A stretch of 64,000 nt of DNA from Phlebotomus papatasi (lineage: Eukaryota > Arthropoda > Insecta > Diptera > Psychodidae): NCBI RefSeq assembly GCF_024763615.1, contig NC_077223.1, forward strand, positions 57,288,627 through 57,352,626, in the 5' to 3' direction. The notes under the pieces were generated by a model. It was not told the DNA's origin. It saw nothing but the letters and a program-made list of their open reading frames with translations, and did not search any database. The position numbers and the translations under genes were made by a program. Below are positions 46,001-49,022 of this stretch, one piece after another. Every line of letters begins with the position of its first letter. Position 1 is the stretch's first letter.

Positions 46001-47603
46001 ATTTTTAGTATGCACAAGTAGAACTCAACAGTTAACCGATGTGACATTTTTTATATCTCAAATTTTGCAGAATGAGCAATAAAAAGAACATCCTATTTTT
46101 ATGTGTTCGAATAAATGGATGCAAAATATTGAGAAATAGGGACTTGGGACCTTTAGCGGACCCTCCATAAGTTGACCCTGGGACCATTTATATGTTTTTT
46201 TAAAACATATCCAGAATTTAAAACAAAAAATCGCACGACGTGTTTTCGAGCAATCCTTAAAACATGATTTTGGAGGGGAAGGGGAAGGATGAGGGCAAAA
46301 TAAAGGACATATTAATGGTCTCAGGGTCAGGTTATGGGGGGGTCCCCCAAAGGTCCCAAGTCTGTATCTCTCAGCATTCTGCACCTATTTTAGATTGAAA
46401 ATAAAACGCCAAAAATAAGACATTTTTAAGACATTCGTTCCTCAACATACCATCAAGACTGGACCCCAATTTTAGTACTGGACATTAGTAATAGTTCTTT
46501 ACAAGAGATAAATGTTGATACACAAAATATTTACCAACAAACTTTCCCTTAATCCCAATTTTTTCCCAAACGTATGACTATTTCGGAACAAGAATTTTTC
46601 CCAAACGTACGACTTATTTCAGAACGGAGGGAGTAGTTTATTTTGAGGAAAATAATTCAAACTTTTGTTATAAAACAAAAAAAATGGCAATAAGATTTAA
46701 GGACTGTTTGTTTAATATTAAAAGGATAATTTAGTTACTCGTCCTTTTATGTTTTTGCAAGATTTTACAAGACTTCTTTTATGAAATAATTATTAAAAAA
46801 AAAAACTACAAAACAATAGAAAGATTCTCCTTAAATATTTTTTTCAGATTTTCTAATTAGAAAAATCTGAAAGCCAGATTTCTAATTAGTGTTTATTTCT
46901 TTTTTCTTTGGAATGTTTGTAGTCTTATAAACTTATTATTGGGGAAATCAGATCTGACGTAGATAACCACTTATTACTATTTATTTTTTTATATTCGTTG
47001 CAGAATGTTATCAAGTTACTGAAAAGTTCTTGCAAATTTATATGTTACTAATTCTAACTTAGATTCGCAAAAATATAAATTTCAGCAACTTTAAATGCAT
47101 CCCTCTCATTCCTCCAGAGTTTTTTAATAGGATTAGAAATCAATAGCGTATTAACTACTAATCCCCTCTAATCTTTGCAATGGAATTAGGAGACTCTTTG
47201 TCAAAAAAGCCCGCATTGATGGGACAACCTAACTAGGTCACCCTGTGTTGTGGGAGAGAGTTCACTTTTACTGGTGCCGTTGGACGCTCTCCCACCCATT
47301 ACCCAGTTTACCAGTGCATGGAGTTTCACTCACCTGGGTGTCATTGAGTATCTCGAGGTGCTCGCCCTTCCGGAAGCTCAGATCCTCGTCCGTACGGGCA
47401 TCGTAGTCATACAGAGCAACAAAAATTTTGGCATTTGAAGTGCTGGGCTCTGTGTCCGGAAGTGGTGGTGGTATTGCCCTGATGGCGTCCCCGGGAGCCA
47501 CGACCGGAGGTGGATTTGCCTGTATTGGCGGATCCCCGATGATCACGACGTCCCCAATGTCCTTCGACAGCTTCCTCTTGGGACTGCTGAAGCAATTGCC
47601 CAT
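863..47603 (-). CDS. Src42A: Src42A homologue, Src-family non-receptor tyrosine kinase (whole gene, 8 coding exons)
   Basis: Cytoplasmic membrane-anchored tyrosine kinase acting downstream of receptors and adhesion complexes. Coding exons, in order of translation: 47334-47603, 43612-43706, 19886-20007, 16518-16602, 15735-15813, 8548-9044, 5289-5455 and 863-1071. All introns are GT-AG and all phases agree, giving 507 residues plus stop, close to the roughly 517 of Drosophila Src42A. Layout: MGNC acylation signal, variable region to about residue 57, SH3 about 58-117, SH2 about 123-215, kinase about 240-495, tail. Key residues are all present: SH2 Arg150, linker Trp234, GSGQFG loop 248-253, Lys269, Glu284, Thr313 gatekeeper, HRD Asp360, DFG Asp378, activation-loop Tyr390 and tail Tyr501. 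The tail QSEYKEAQAY and the SH3 sequence match my memory of Src42A rather than Src64B. Intron 2 (23.6 kb) contains another gene. Confidence 0.96.
1379..1788. mobile_element. PIF/Harbinger-like MITE (TAA target duplication), split by a second MITE
   Basis: The ends are inverted copies: GGGCAGAATCACATTGACAG at the left and its complement at the right, with the match continuing through TAAAATGCTC. TAA flanks both ends (1376-1378, 1789-1791), the 3-bp TWA duplication typical of PIF/Harbinger. Without the 135-bp insert the element is about 275 bp. It has no transposase. A rearranged relative lies at 44870-45140. Confidence 0.75.
1631..1765. mobile_element. Small PIF/Harbinger-like MITE nested in the element at 1379-1788
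   Basis: It is 135 bp with imperfect inverted arms built around GCCGAGAGACGRCTTAG. TTA is duplicated at 1628-1630 and 1766-1768. A second copy in the opposite orientation is at 31398-31529, also between TTA triplets, which supports both boundaries. Confidence 0.75.
1959..3268 (+). mobile_element. Helitron-like non-autonomous element, copy 1
   Basis: It starts GGGGCAGATAATCC after an A and ends in a hairpin of AGGTGAGATT and AATCTCACCT followed by AA, leaving CTAA next to a T. There is no target duplication. A 3' hairpin, a CTRR end and insertion between A and T are Helitron hallmarks. The 5' end is not the usual TC, so the class is inferred. It contains no Rep/helicase sequence. It is shorter than the copy at 39475-41284, lacking internal sequence. 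Confidence 0.6.
3336..3955 (+). repeat. Truncated copy of the MITE at 11671-12531
   Basis: From TTTCTAATTGGAGACAAACA to ATTAGCTTAATTT this matches 11915-12525 nearly base for base. The left part and the terminal TTTACCC of the full element are missing. It follows the Helitron-like element by 67 bp. Confidence 0.7.
3956..5288. other. Src42A intron 7, remainder
   Basis: This is very AT-rich sequence. I see no repeat boundaries, RNA gene or convincing coding frame in it. Confidence 0.5.
5289..5455 (-). CDS. Src42A: Src42A exon 7: activation loop and kinase C-lobe
   Basis: Residues 383-439. ENEYEAKVGARFPIKW places autophosphorylation site Tyr390 before the P+1 loop, TAPEA carries the APE motif, and SDVWSFGILLTEL is the conserved helix-F region. 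The acceptor is cttcttgcag and the donor is CAG|gtaaga, phase 1. Confidence 0.96.
5999..7005 (+). repeat. Unclassified interspersed repeat M, copy 1, interrupted by a SINE
   Basis: It starts with the family's hairpin-forming head (CTGCTCGAACTC ... GAGAGCAG then TATATAATC in other copies). It shares the body with copies at 35144, 41875, 44686, 46110, 57311 and 60537, including the text on a log of 'gacccccaata', 'catgttttttggtttt' and 'gaacatttcg'. A SINE splits it at 6533-6799. No transposase or reverse transcriptase is encoded. Confidence 0.55.
6533..6799 (+). mobile_element. tRNA-derived SINE, copy 1
   Basis: The head resembles a tRNA: an A-box-like GTCAAGTGGTAGAGCAC and a B box GGGTTCGAATCCC at 6577-6589. 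These form the internal RNA polymerase III promoter of SINEs. A non-tRNA body follows, and the element ends in an ATT microsatellite (ATTATTATTATT). The T-stem and anticodon loop do not fold as a good tRNA, so it is not a functional tRNA gene. Related copies are at 24642 and, head only, at 51578. Confidence 0.75.
7020..7960. repeat. Cluster of related inverted repeats with GGTGTGCCGG cores
   Basis: Three loosely repeated units begin with an AAGAAGAAGA stretch and a CATATG near 7036, 7302 and 7818. Each leads into a palindrome around CCTGATYTAAAAGGTGT. Cores at 7139-7175 and 7406-7445 read as inverted copies across GAGTCATTA. The cluster looks like repeated insertion or amplification of one MITE family. 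Unit borders are approximate. Confidence 0.5.
7516..7769. mobile_element. Near-perfect palindromic MITE with TTA duplication
   Basis: The whole 254 bp folds on itself. TGGCGCTGGCACACCTTTTC at the left matches the complement of the right end, and the arms extend to a centre near 7640 (TTGAAAATGAAATTAAAA). TTA flanks both ends (7513-7515, 7770-7772), suggesting a PIF/Harbinger-type element. Confidence 0.65.
8196..8415 (+). mobile_element. MITE with CACTGAGA ends, copy 1
   Basis: The ends are CACTGAGAAAAAAAAG and the complement of CACTGAGAGAAATCCG. The interior has inverted blocks of ACCTAAAAAGGGTAA and TTAGGTGTAAAAATAT. Copy 2 at 35864-36117 is inverted and flanked by TA on both sides. Confidence 0.7.
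8548..9044 (-). CDS. Src42A: Src42A exon 6: SH2-kinase linker and most of the kinase domain
   Basis: Residues 218-383, the largest coding exon. Linker Trp234 precedes the kinase domain. Visible motifs are the glycine loop GSGQFGDV (248-255), VAIK with Lys269, helix-C Glu284 in FLAEAQIM, Thr313 gatekeeper in IIT, HRDLAARN with catalytic Asp360, and DFG with Asp378. All residues needed for catalysis are present. The acceptor is tgtatcag and the donor is AG|gtaagt, phase 2. Confidence 0.97.
9045..9760. other. Src42A intron 5, portion next to exon 6
   Basis: AT-rich sequence in which I see no repeat ends, RNA gene or credible exon. Confidence 0.5.
9761..10673. mobile_element. 913-bp TA-flanked MITE, copy 1
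   Basis: The inverted ends are built on GAGACTGGGGCAAAAAGTCA. TA flanks both sides. The copy at 49787-50699 is also 913 bp long and similar throughout. It has no coding capacity. TA duplication and length suggest a Tc1/mariner-derived non-autonomous element. Confidence 0.8.
10676..11025. mobile_element. Foldback element abutting the 913-bp MITE
   Basis: The arms are about 140 bp each, from TAGACCTTTTTTAAAAACTT inward through CTTACGACGTTTCG and GGTATGGGTAGGTATGGGG, with a short unpaired centre near 10850. TA flanks it at 10674-10675 and 11026-11027, and the left TA is also the right flank of the neighbouring MITE. Confidence 0.75.
11125..11446 (+). repeat. 322-bp segment, first copy of a direct duplication
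   Basis: It is nearly identical to 11495-11816; I see three base differences (for example TAGCC/TGGCC, GCAGAAA/GCGGAAA, GTTC/GTCC). The unit contains the left end of the MITE that begins at 11671, so that end appears twice (11301 and 11671). Confidence 0.85.
11495..11816 (+). repeat. 322-bp segment, second copy of the direct duplication
   Basis: See 11125-11446. The two copies are separated by 48 bases that include GCAGTAATATTAAATAAATG, a string that recurs at 15489 in the same intron. Confidence 0.85.
11671..12531 (+). mobile_element. TA-flanked MITE with GGGTAAAT ends
   Basis: The left end is GGGTAAATGTCCTAATTC and the right end is the complement of GGGTAAATTAAGCTAATTC, both followed by AAAACC. 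TA lies on both sides (11669-11670, 12532-12533). It is 861 bp and encodes nothing recognisable. A truncated copy lies at 3336-3955. Confidence 0.7.
12534..12902. other. Intron 5 stretch without a recognised feature
   Basis: A less AT-rich core near 12585-12650 could be a decayed transposon piece, but I cannot assign it. Confidence 0.35.
12903..13638. mobile_element. TA-flanked MITE with GGGGAACTTCTTGTAAT ends
   Basis: Left end GGGGAACTTCTTGTAATATG and right end complement GGGAAAGTGCTTGTAATTTA are imperfect inverted repeats, both continuing into GGACAG. TA flanks both ends. The interior repeats the theme TGTCCAAAATTACA several times near 13375-13435. Confidence 0.65.
13641..13725 (+). repeat. 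Short tandem array of TAGTAAAATTTACTA-like units
   Basis: About four units of the palindrome-like TAGTAAAATTTAYTATCC or TTAGTAAAACTTACTACC follow one another directly after the MITE. It is probably a minisatellite. Confidence 0.6.
14155..14576 (+). mobile_element. 0.42-kb TA-flanked MITE family, copy 1
   Basis: The ends are GGGTAAGTGTGCCAAATTTC and its inverted partner GGCCGGAATTTGGCACACTT. TA flanks both sides. Six copies occur in this window (also 30219, 32244, 38806 inverted, 39327 split, 56708). All share the internal CCTTGCCCTTCGGGAATTC block. It is non-coding and likely Tc1/mariner-derived. Confidence 0.85.
14579..15734. other. Intron 5, portion next to exon 5
   Basis: AT-rich. The only notable string is GCAGTAATATTAAATAAATG and its continuation (15489-15522), shared with 11447-11480. 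Confidence 0.5.
15735..15813 (-). CDS. Src42A: Src42A exon 5: end of SH2
   Basis: Residues 191-217. It encodes TLQELVEHYSKDSDGLC followed by VNLCKPCVQ, the last helix and strand of the SH2 domain. The acceptor is ggcaaacag and the donor is CAG|gtaagt, phase 0. Confidence 0.95.
15814..16517. other. Src42A intron 4
   Basis: This is a 704-bp intron with good splice sites. I see nothing further in it. Confidence 0.6.
16518..16602 (-). CDS. Src42A: Src42A exon 4: central SH2
   Basis: Residues 163-191. It encodes the VRDGDTVKHYRIR strands and GGFFIARRTTF. His and Arg here are part of the pTyr and +3 pockets in Src SH2 domains. The acceptor is taattgcag; the donor CG|gtaatt is weaker than the others. 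The exon starts only 76 bases from a 500-N assembly gap in intron 3. Confidence 0.95.
16679..17178. other. Assembly gap (500 N)
   Basis: A run of exactly 500 N is probably a placeholder of fixed size, so the true distance is unknown. It lies in Src42A intron 3 and interrupts no coding exon. Confidence 0.98.
17179..17270 (+). pseudogene. Possible transposase C-fragment at the gap edge
   Basis: The frame entering from the gap reads LTEDNVEKWFPDI and 16 further residues to a stop. The spacing of ENVEKWF resembles jerky/pogo-type transposases, where a similar motif precedes the DDE domain. With under 30 residues visible this is a weak call. A repeat would also explain why assembly failed here. 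Confidence 0.3.
17539..19086. mobile_element. Non-autonomous hAT-like element with perfect 8-bp target duplication
   Basis: The target duplication GCTATAGG occurs at 17531-17538 and 19087-19094. The ends CAGTGGCGTATCTAG and the complement of CAGTAGTGTACCTAA are imperfect inverted repeats, with the CAGTGGCG start common in insect hAT elements. The 1548-bp body codes for no transposase. From 18510 to 18960 it holds about four diverged repeats of a unit with AGGGCGCCAAGAAAG and GGCAARATGCATTTT themes. Confidence 0.8.
19095..19885. other. Intron 3 stretch with clustered GGATAA
   Basis: GGATAA occurs about seven times on the plus strand between about 19346 and 19818. Otherwise it is AT-rich with no gene or repeat boundary. 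Confidence 0.35.
19886..20007 (-). CDS. Src42A: Src42A exon 3: first part of SH2
   Basis: Residues 123-162. It opens WYFRKIKR and contains GAFLIRDSESR, whose Arg150 is the phosphotyrosine-binding arginine of the FLVR motif. The acceptor is gcaattgcag and the donor is CTG|gtaagt, phase 1, splitting Val163. Confidence 0.96.
20008..21639. other. Src42A intron 2, part next to exon 3
   Basis: 20340-20700 is less AT-rich and contains pyrimidine-rich tracts, but has no exon I can support. The rest is AT-rich without clear repeats. Confidence 0.4.
21640..22265 (+). pseudogene. Decayed non-LTR retrotransposon fragment, split by a TTAA MITE
   Basis: Plus-strand frames before the insert read YVHEIWVIVEKVRSRV and EMRYLRRV. 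After it they read RGRPRTRW in the order seen downstream of the reverse transcriptase in RTE/CR1-type elements. Stops and frameshifts are frequent. Family assignment rests on these short motifs alone. Confidence 0.55.
21852..21984. mobile_element. Small piggyBac-type MITE (TTAA duplication)
   Basis: TTAA flanks both ends (21848-21851, 21985-21988). The ends are TCCTTTAAGGCCGA and the complement of CCCTTTAAGGACGA. A subterminal palindrome GGGTCACGGGTGACCC resembles the GGGTCATATATGACCC of the larger TTAA elements here. It sits inside the retrotransposon fragment. Confidence 0.65.
22298..22799. mobile_element. Foldback MITE with about 125-bp arms
   Basis: The left arm begins GCCGAATTTTACAATATCAA and the right arm is its complement almost base for base to about 22425 and 22676. 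TA flanks both sides. The 250-bp centre has short open frames I do not consider coding. Confidence 0.8.
22802..24641. other. Intron 2 stretch, no supported feature
   Basis: AT-rich. An open frame on the minus strand at 23928-24113 is not low-complexity (contains VCEPCAQKFLGSTFQLWKIP) and could be an exon, but no strong acceptor or donor frames it. Confidence 0.35.
24642..24880 (+). mobile_element. tRNA-derived SINE, copy 2 (decayed)
   Basis: It matches the SINE at 6533 from ATGGGTCAAGT through TTGATTCCAC and GGGACTGACA. The B box has decayed to AAGTTCTAATTCC, so it is no longer transcribable. The ATT tail is missing. Confidence 0.65.
25467..26425. mobile_element. piggyBac-type TTAA element, copy 1
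   Basis: TTAA flanks both ends (25463-25466, 26426-26429). Ends are CTCTTTCACGTCATTA and the complement of CTCTTTCGCATCACAC. Inside, CCGGGTC-TATATGACCC next to CTATTGTCGGCAAGG occurs near 25820 and inverted near 26264. Short open frames contain paired cysteines (CPNC in copy 2), but I do not recognise a transposase. The second copy is at 61231-63102. Confidence 0.7.
26794..28209 (-). CDS. Unrecognised gene nested in Src42A intron 2, with three GTIY(D/E)I repeats
   Basis: An uninterrupted ATG-initiated frame of 471 codons, codon-rich compared with the AT-rich intron around it. I do not recognise the family. Residues 1-80 look folded (PVVWCADSS, LLDYGLSVESIVMGG). A cysteine cluster LCCAKCC follows at 87-93, then a long basic and serine-rich region. 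Three repeats, YGTIYDI at 234-240, YGTIYEI at 260-266 and CGTIYDI at 308-314, each carry a tyrosine that could be phosphorylated or form a short helix. There is no signal peptide or membrane segment. The stop TAA lies inside CTGTAAGTG, a perfect splice donor, so the true protein may continue into another exon. No function is claimed. Confidence 0.8.
   Translation of the reverse strand: MSSTIPVVWCADSSVDGGKKPAAFALHGIQLEGNITEKHVAVMKNLVAAAAEGRLILPTDSAMVLLDYGLSVESIVMGGKSKDEENLCCAKCCSRKNPKIVKDSRPDDKRRRKSVLKNDEQEPSSCSSRKTSFDSLCTVSSSDSGFIEVTANQETENEVVKKADRAKREIVQQSHNRRKSLEEFRAILSELDTEPCTSKAVVKSNQNSRKKKEDEEKKLIYTRKLTLYDKLLSYGTIYDITLRKNEINKTYRKYDKYMTYGTIYEILRRHSLESYGSFMRKRRKSKTLTAPKSLTPSTISNTLDTGSCGTIYDILQSLKQDTQPKKVVNRFSVEKVAEKVLEDGQTDRKEDKKKNTRRFSSILSPTATPIRPKIPEIWNIFAQDDNQTQSEEVYSRIKRNGEVSGQIYKSNSLDILAGGEEEAGGARKAPESAIKFSVNQQLAKKRWPSVGKSNTRRLSEFTRGEFLNEKL
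28210..29167 (-). promoter_or_regulatory. 5' flank of the nested gene
   Basis: This must hold its 5' UTR and probably its promoter. I see no convincing TATA box or initiator on the minus strand. A TATATAAA at 28868 is on the plus strand. Repeats are absent, unlike the surrounding intron, which may mean functional constraint. Confidence 0.35.
29168..30131. mobile_element. TA-flanked MITE with GGGGAAGTGAGGGATG ends
   Basis: Left GGGGAAGTGAGGGATGGTTC and right complement GGGGAAGTGAGGGATGCTTC match with one difference, then both read GCACGC. TA flanks both ends. It is 964 bp. The interior repeats the end theme TTCGCACGATGGG near 29390, and no protein is encoded. Confidence 0.75.
30219..30644 (+). 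mobile_element. 0.42-kb TA-flanked MITE family, copy 2
   Basis: Ends as in copy 1, with one changed dinucleotide (GTGTATC) at the left. TA at both sides. Confidence 0.85.
31163..32084 (+). pseudogene. Jockey-type non-LTR reverse transcriptase pseudogene
   Basis: The translation shows ordered RT motifs: FRAGHSSTSALLRVQFDIL, LLNFSKAFDSIPHDLL with the first catalytic aspartate, HGRTKSV, then after a MITE insert CDVTQGSLLGPFLFSLFIND, the YADD catalytic box in HLYADDLEVF, and NPKKSQALIISKRS. A 4-bp frameshift precedes NPKK and stops follow. The 5' end and endonuclease are missing. It is dead and 5'-truncated, as most LINE copies are. Confidence 0.85.
31398..31529. mobile_element. Small PIF/Harbinger-like MITE inserted in the RT pseudogene
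   Basis: 132 bp between TTA triplets (31395-31397, 31530-31532), inverted relative to 1631-1765. Removing it and one TTA restores the reading frame between HGRTKSV and RASGC, so it inserted into an RT sequence that was still in frame here. Confidence 0.8.
32244..32673 (+). mobile_element. 0.42-kb TA-flanked MITE family, copy 3
   Basis: Full-length copy with TA at both ends. The right end reads GGGACATTTACCC, slightly diverged. Confidence 0.85.
32676..35143. other. Intron 2 stretch of 2.5 kb, no supported feature
   Basis: AT-rich with pyrimidine tracts near 34230-34380. A minus-strand frame at 33820-34050 is open for 76 codons but has a homopolymer-rich start and no good splice acceptor. No repeat borders are visible. 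Confidence 0.4.
35144..35820 (+). repeat. Unclassified repeat M, copy 2
   Basis: Starts TACTGCTCTAACTCCACGGA and includes CTGTTTGTCCGTCTGTCCGA, GGATCGTTAACAT and AACCGGTTCA. It ends near the hairpin-forming GCCTGGGACG. It is very similar to copy 3 at 41875-42660. Confidence 0.75.
35864..36117 (-). mobile_element. MITE with CACTGAGA ends, copy 2
   Basis: TA flanks both ends (35862-35863, 36118-36119). Inverted relative to 8196-8415, with the same internal inverted blocks. Confidence 0.75.
36120..38805. other. Intron 2 stretch of 2.7 kb, no supported feature
   Basis: AT-rich. Several short open frames exist on both strands, but none shows conserved motifs or splice signals. Confidence 0.4.
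38806..39232 (-). mobile_element. 0.42-kb TA-flanked MITE family, copy 4 (inverted)
   Basis: Opposite orientation. Left flank TA is intact; the right flank has decayed to TG. It lies 94 bp from copy 5 in head-to-head arrangement. Confidence 0.8.
39327..41561 (+). mobile_element. 0.42-kb TA-flanked MITE family, copy 5, split by a Helitron-like element
   Basis: Left part 39327-39474 and right part 41285-41561 join to give the family sequence exactly across GTCTTTATT|TACTC, with no base gained or lost. TA flanks the whole. Confidence 0.85.
39475..41284 (-). mobile_element. Helitron-like non-autonomous element, copy 2 (longest)
   Basis: It is 1810 bp, inverted relative to copy 1. Because it interrupts a MITE of known sequence, its ends are fixed: GGGACAGATAATCC at its 5' side and a hairpin ending CTAA at its 3' side, inserted precisely between A and T with no duplication. 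The interior repeats phrases such as ATCTCCGGTTCTA and ACCCGAGCTATAAGGG. No protein is encoded. Confidence 0.7.
41875..42660 (+). repeat. Unclassified repeat M, copy 3
   Basis: The most complete copy. The head pairs CTGCTC-like sequence with GAGAGCAG, followed by TATATAATC. The tail CGCAAAGCCTGGGACGTTTT plus GCG can form a hairpin. No terminal inverted repeat or target duplication found. Confidence 0.7.
42661..43611. other. Intron 2 stretch next to exon 2
   Basis: AT-rich. 42856-42910 resembles a piece of the Helitron-like family (AGCGCCCCAAGTGGAG). Nothing else is supported. Confidence 0.4.
43612..43706 (-). CDS. Src42A: Src42A exon 2: end of SH3 and SH3-SH2 connector
   Basis: Residues 91-122. 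It begins GDWWLARS, the n-Src loop and conserved Trp pair of SH3, and contains GYIPSNYV with the Pro and Tyr that form the polyproline-binding groove. The acceptor is tttacttgcag and the donor is CC|gtaagt, phase 2, splitting Pro122. The downstream intron is 23.6 kb and carries the nested gene and most of the transposons. Confidence 0.96.
43707..44685. other. Src42A intron 1, part next to exon 2
   Basis: AT-rich, with an (AT)n run near 44163-44180. No gene or repeat border seen. Confidence 0.45.
44755..45208. mobile_element. pogo/Tigger-like MITE (TA duplication)
   Basis: Ends CAGTACTCTCGCTAATTCGG and complement CAGTAAACTCTCTCAAATTC. TA at both sides. CAGTA-CTCTCGC-AATTCGG ends are typical of pogo-type elements. 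It is itself interrupted by a Harbinger-like fragment. Confidence 0.65.
44870..45140. mobile_element. Rearranged copy of the Harbinger-like MITE at 1379-1788
   Basis: Begins GGGCAGAATCACATTGACAA and follows the other copy through CTCGGTGGCACTAGGTGAAA. It then folds back on itself (TTTTTTTGCTCACC with GGCGAGCAAAAAAA), and its right end is lost. Confidence 0.6.
45774..46633. mobile_element. MITE with Stowaway-type ends
   Basis: Ends CTCCCTCCGTTCCGAAATAA and complement CTCCCTCCGTTCTGAAATAA, with the match continuing for 33 bp in all. TA follows the right end; the left has CA. CTCCCTCCGT and TA duplication define Stowaway MITEs, best known from plants. The 860-bp interior includes a piece of repeat M at about 46110-46390. 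Confidence 0.75.
46110..46390 (-). repeat. Unclassified repeat M, copy 5 (fragment)
   Basis: Minus-strand piece with GGTCCCAAGTC and CACGACGTGTTTTCGAGCAA, motifs shared with copies 3, 6 and 7. It lies wholly within the Stowaway-type element. Confidence 0.55.
46634..47333. other. Intron 1, part next to exon 1
   Basis: AT-rich until about 47190, then GC-richer toward exon 1. No feature beyond the exon 1 donor. Confidence 0.5.
47334..47603 (-). CDS. Src42A: Src42A exon 1: N-myristoylation signal, unique region, start of SH3
   Basis: Residues 1-90. The ATG lies in a near-perfect Kozak context (gccaccATGG), which decides the start. MGNCFSS gives Gly2 for myristoylation and Cys4 as a likely palmitoylation site. 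Residues 5-57 are proline-rich and poorly conserved, as in other Src unique regions. SH3 begins near Ala58 with the ALYDYDA motif at 63-69, and the RT loop ends the exon at NDTQ. The donor is CAG|gtgagt, phase 0. The surrounding 0.7 kb is clearly richer in G+C than the rest of the window. Confidence 0.96.
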
Positions 47604-47990
47604 GGTGGCTCCGTGGTTGCCAATTCACGCACTCACCAAATCACGCACACACCACACCAAATGGCCCCCCCAGAGACTCTGGAAAATCCGTGGAATCTTG
47701 GGCAGGAGTTGCCCCCTTCTTGCACTTTGTACAGTCGCTGGGAAACTGCACTTTTTCACCCTTTTCAATTCGCATTCACACACCCCTTGGCATCGACACT
47801 GACACTCAGGTGTCCAGGGATCACAGATTTAAGGAAATATTGGCACTTTCACTCACTTTTCACCCCTATTTTCCAACATTTTTCACACACAGAAAAAACA
47901 AGCAACACAGGGAGTCAAACACCACTAAACATGGCGGACAGTGTGAAGTGAGCTGTAAGTGGGGGACATTCGCTTCGATGCCAGAGACAT
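47604..47990 (-). promoter_or_regulatory. Src42A 5' UTR and likely core promoter region
   Basis: A GC-richer island directly upstream of the ATG, free of repeats. The minus strand contains TTCACACTG near 47942-47950, loosely like the TCACACT core element of dipteran housekeeping promoters. A transcription start cannot be placed from sequence alone. Confidence 0.4.
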
Positions 47991-48040
47991 CTTGCGATTC
48001 GCCGCTTAACCCTCTTCATGGCGGGAAAAATTTCTTATAA

Positions 48041-48825
48041 GAAAAACCAAATTTTTCCCAAAATTTTTGAAAAAATTAAATAAATTCCTTTGATAAACAA
48101 TTTAAAAAAAAATGTTGCTTCAATTTATTGATAGTAAAAGCACAAGTTGTATAGTTCAAATATGCTAAAATAAAATAAAAGTTCATCGAAATAAAAAATC
48201 AAAATGTTCGCTAAAATTCTTAAATTTTTATTTATAAATGCCTCTGTAAATAATTTATAATTGTATATATTGATAAATACTCCATCCTTACAGTCTACTA
48301 CACGAAGAAGTACAAGTATAAAATATAGAGATAAATTACTACACTTTCTCATATTTTTTTTTACGCCTCTCACTCATTTTTAATCCAAATCTCTTACAAA
48401 CCCTTACAATTAATTGAGATAAAGATCCTTTAAACATTTTCCCACGAAAAAAAGTCCCACCCACATTTTTCTTCTGAAAAAATTTATCATTTTTTAATTG
48501 TAATATGTAAATAGCAATTAGAAAAAAGCATCCCCACAAGAAAAAATCCTAAAACTTACATAGTTTTTTTTTAATTTTAGTTTACCTACAATTGTAAATA
48601 TTTATTTTGATAATGAACATTGGGGAAAATCAGTCCAATATAGAAATATGTTTGATGTTTCATCTTTTCTTCGTCTTTGCCAAAAAAGTACATCCATCCT
48701 TTTAAACACTTAAATGTTAAGATTATAATTCAATTTCTTTTCTTAAATAGTTTTGTTAAGTTGTTTTTTTTTTAAGAGAAAAAATATATTAGTAAATATG
48801 TTTATTGTCCCCTTAAAAAAAAAGT
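48041..48825 (-). other. mim 3' UTR and intergenic sequence
   Basis: AT-rich. Minus-strand AATAAA signals (TTTATT on the plus strand) occur near 48600 and 48229, giving possible mim 3' ends. Src42A must begin within the remaining few hundred bases. Confidence 0.5.
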
Positions 48826-49022
48826 TTAATGGATTTTGGGGGCACTGCGATCGTTGCAAGTTTTATTGGGCCTCAAATTAGCCCCCCGCTTGATCTGATC
48901 CATGAGCGTAGCATGACAAATGCGAGGATCTGGCAATGTTTGGCTATTAATCAAGTTCCGGACAGCAAAAGCCTTTCCTGACAGTCTTTTGGAGTTGACA
49001 CTGTGATGATGGGCAAGGTAGC
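48826..49022 (-). CDS. mim: mim last exon: WH2 actin-binding motif
   Basis: Acceptor ttttctttgcag. Encodes 64 residues after a split Ser. ATLMDQIKRGANLRP is a WH2 motif: amphipathic helix with Leu and Ile, then the basic L(K/R)xx link. It ends NDRSAPKIH and stop TAA, matching the extreme C-terminus of MTSS1-type proteins. Confidence 0.85.

Noticed and set aside
47428..48040. Three overlapping plus-strand frames across Src42A exon 1 and its flank
   Set aside because: Explained by GC-rich sequence antisense to exon 1 and the promoter; no conserved motif.
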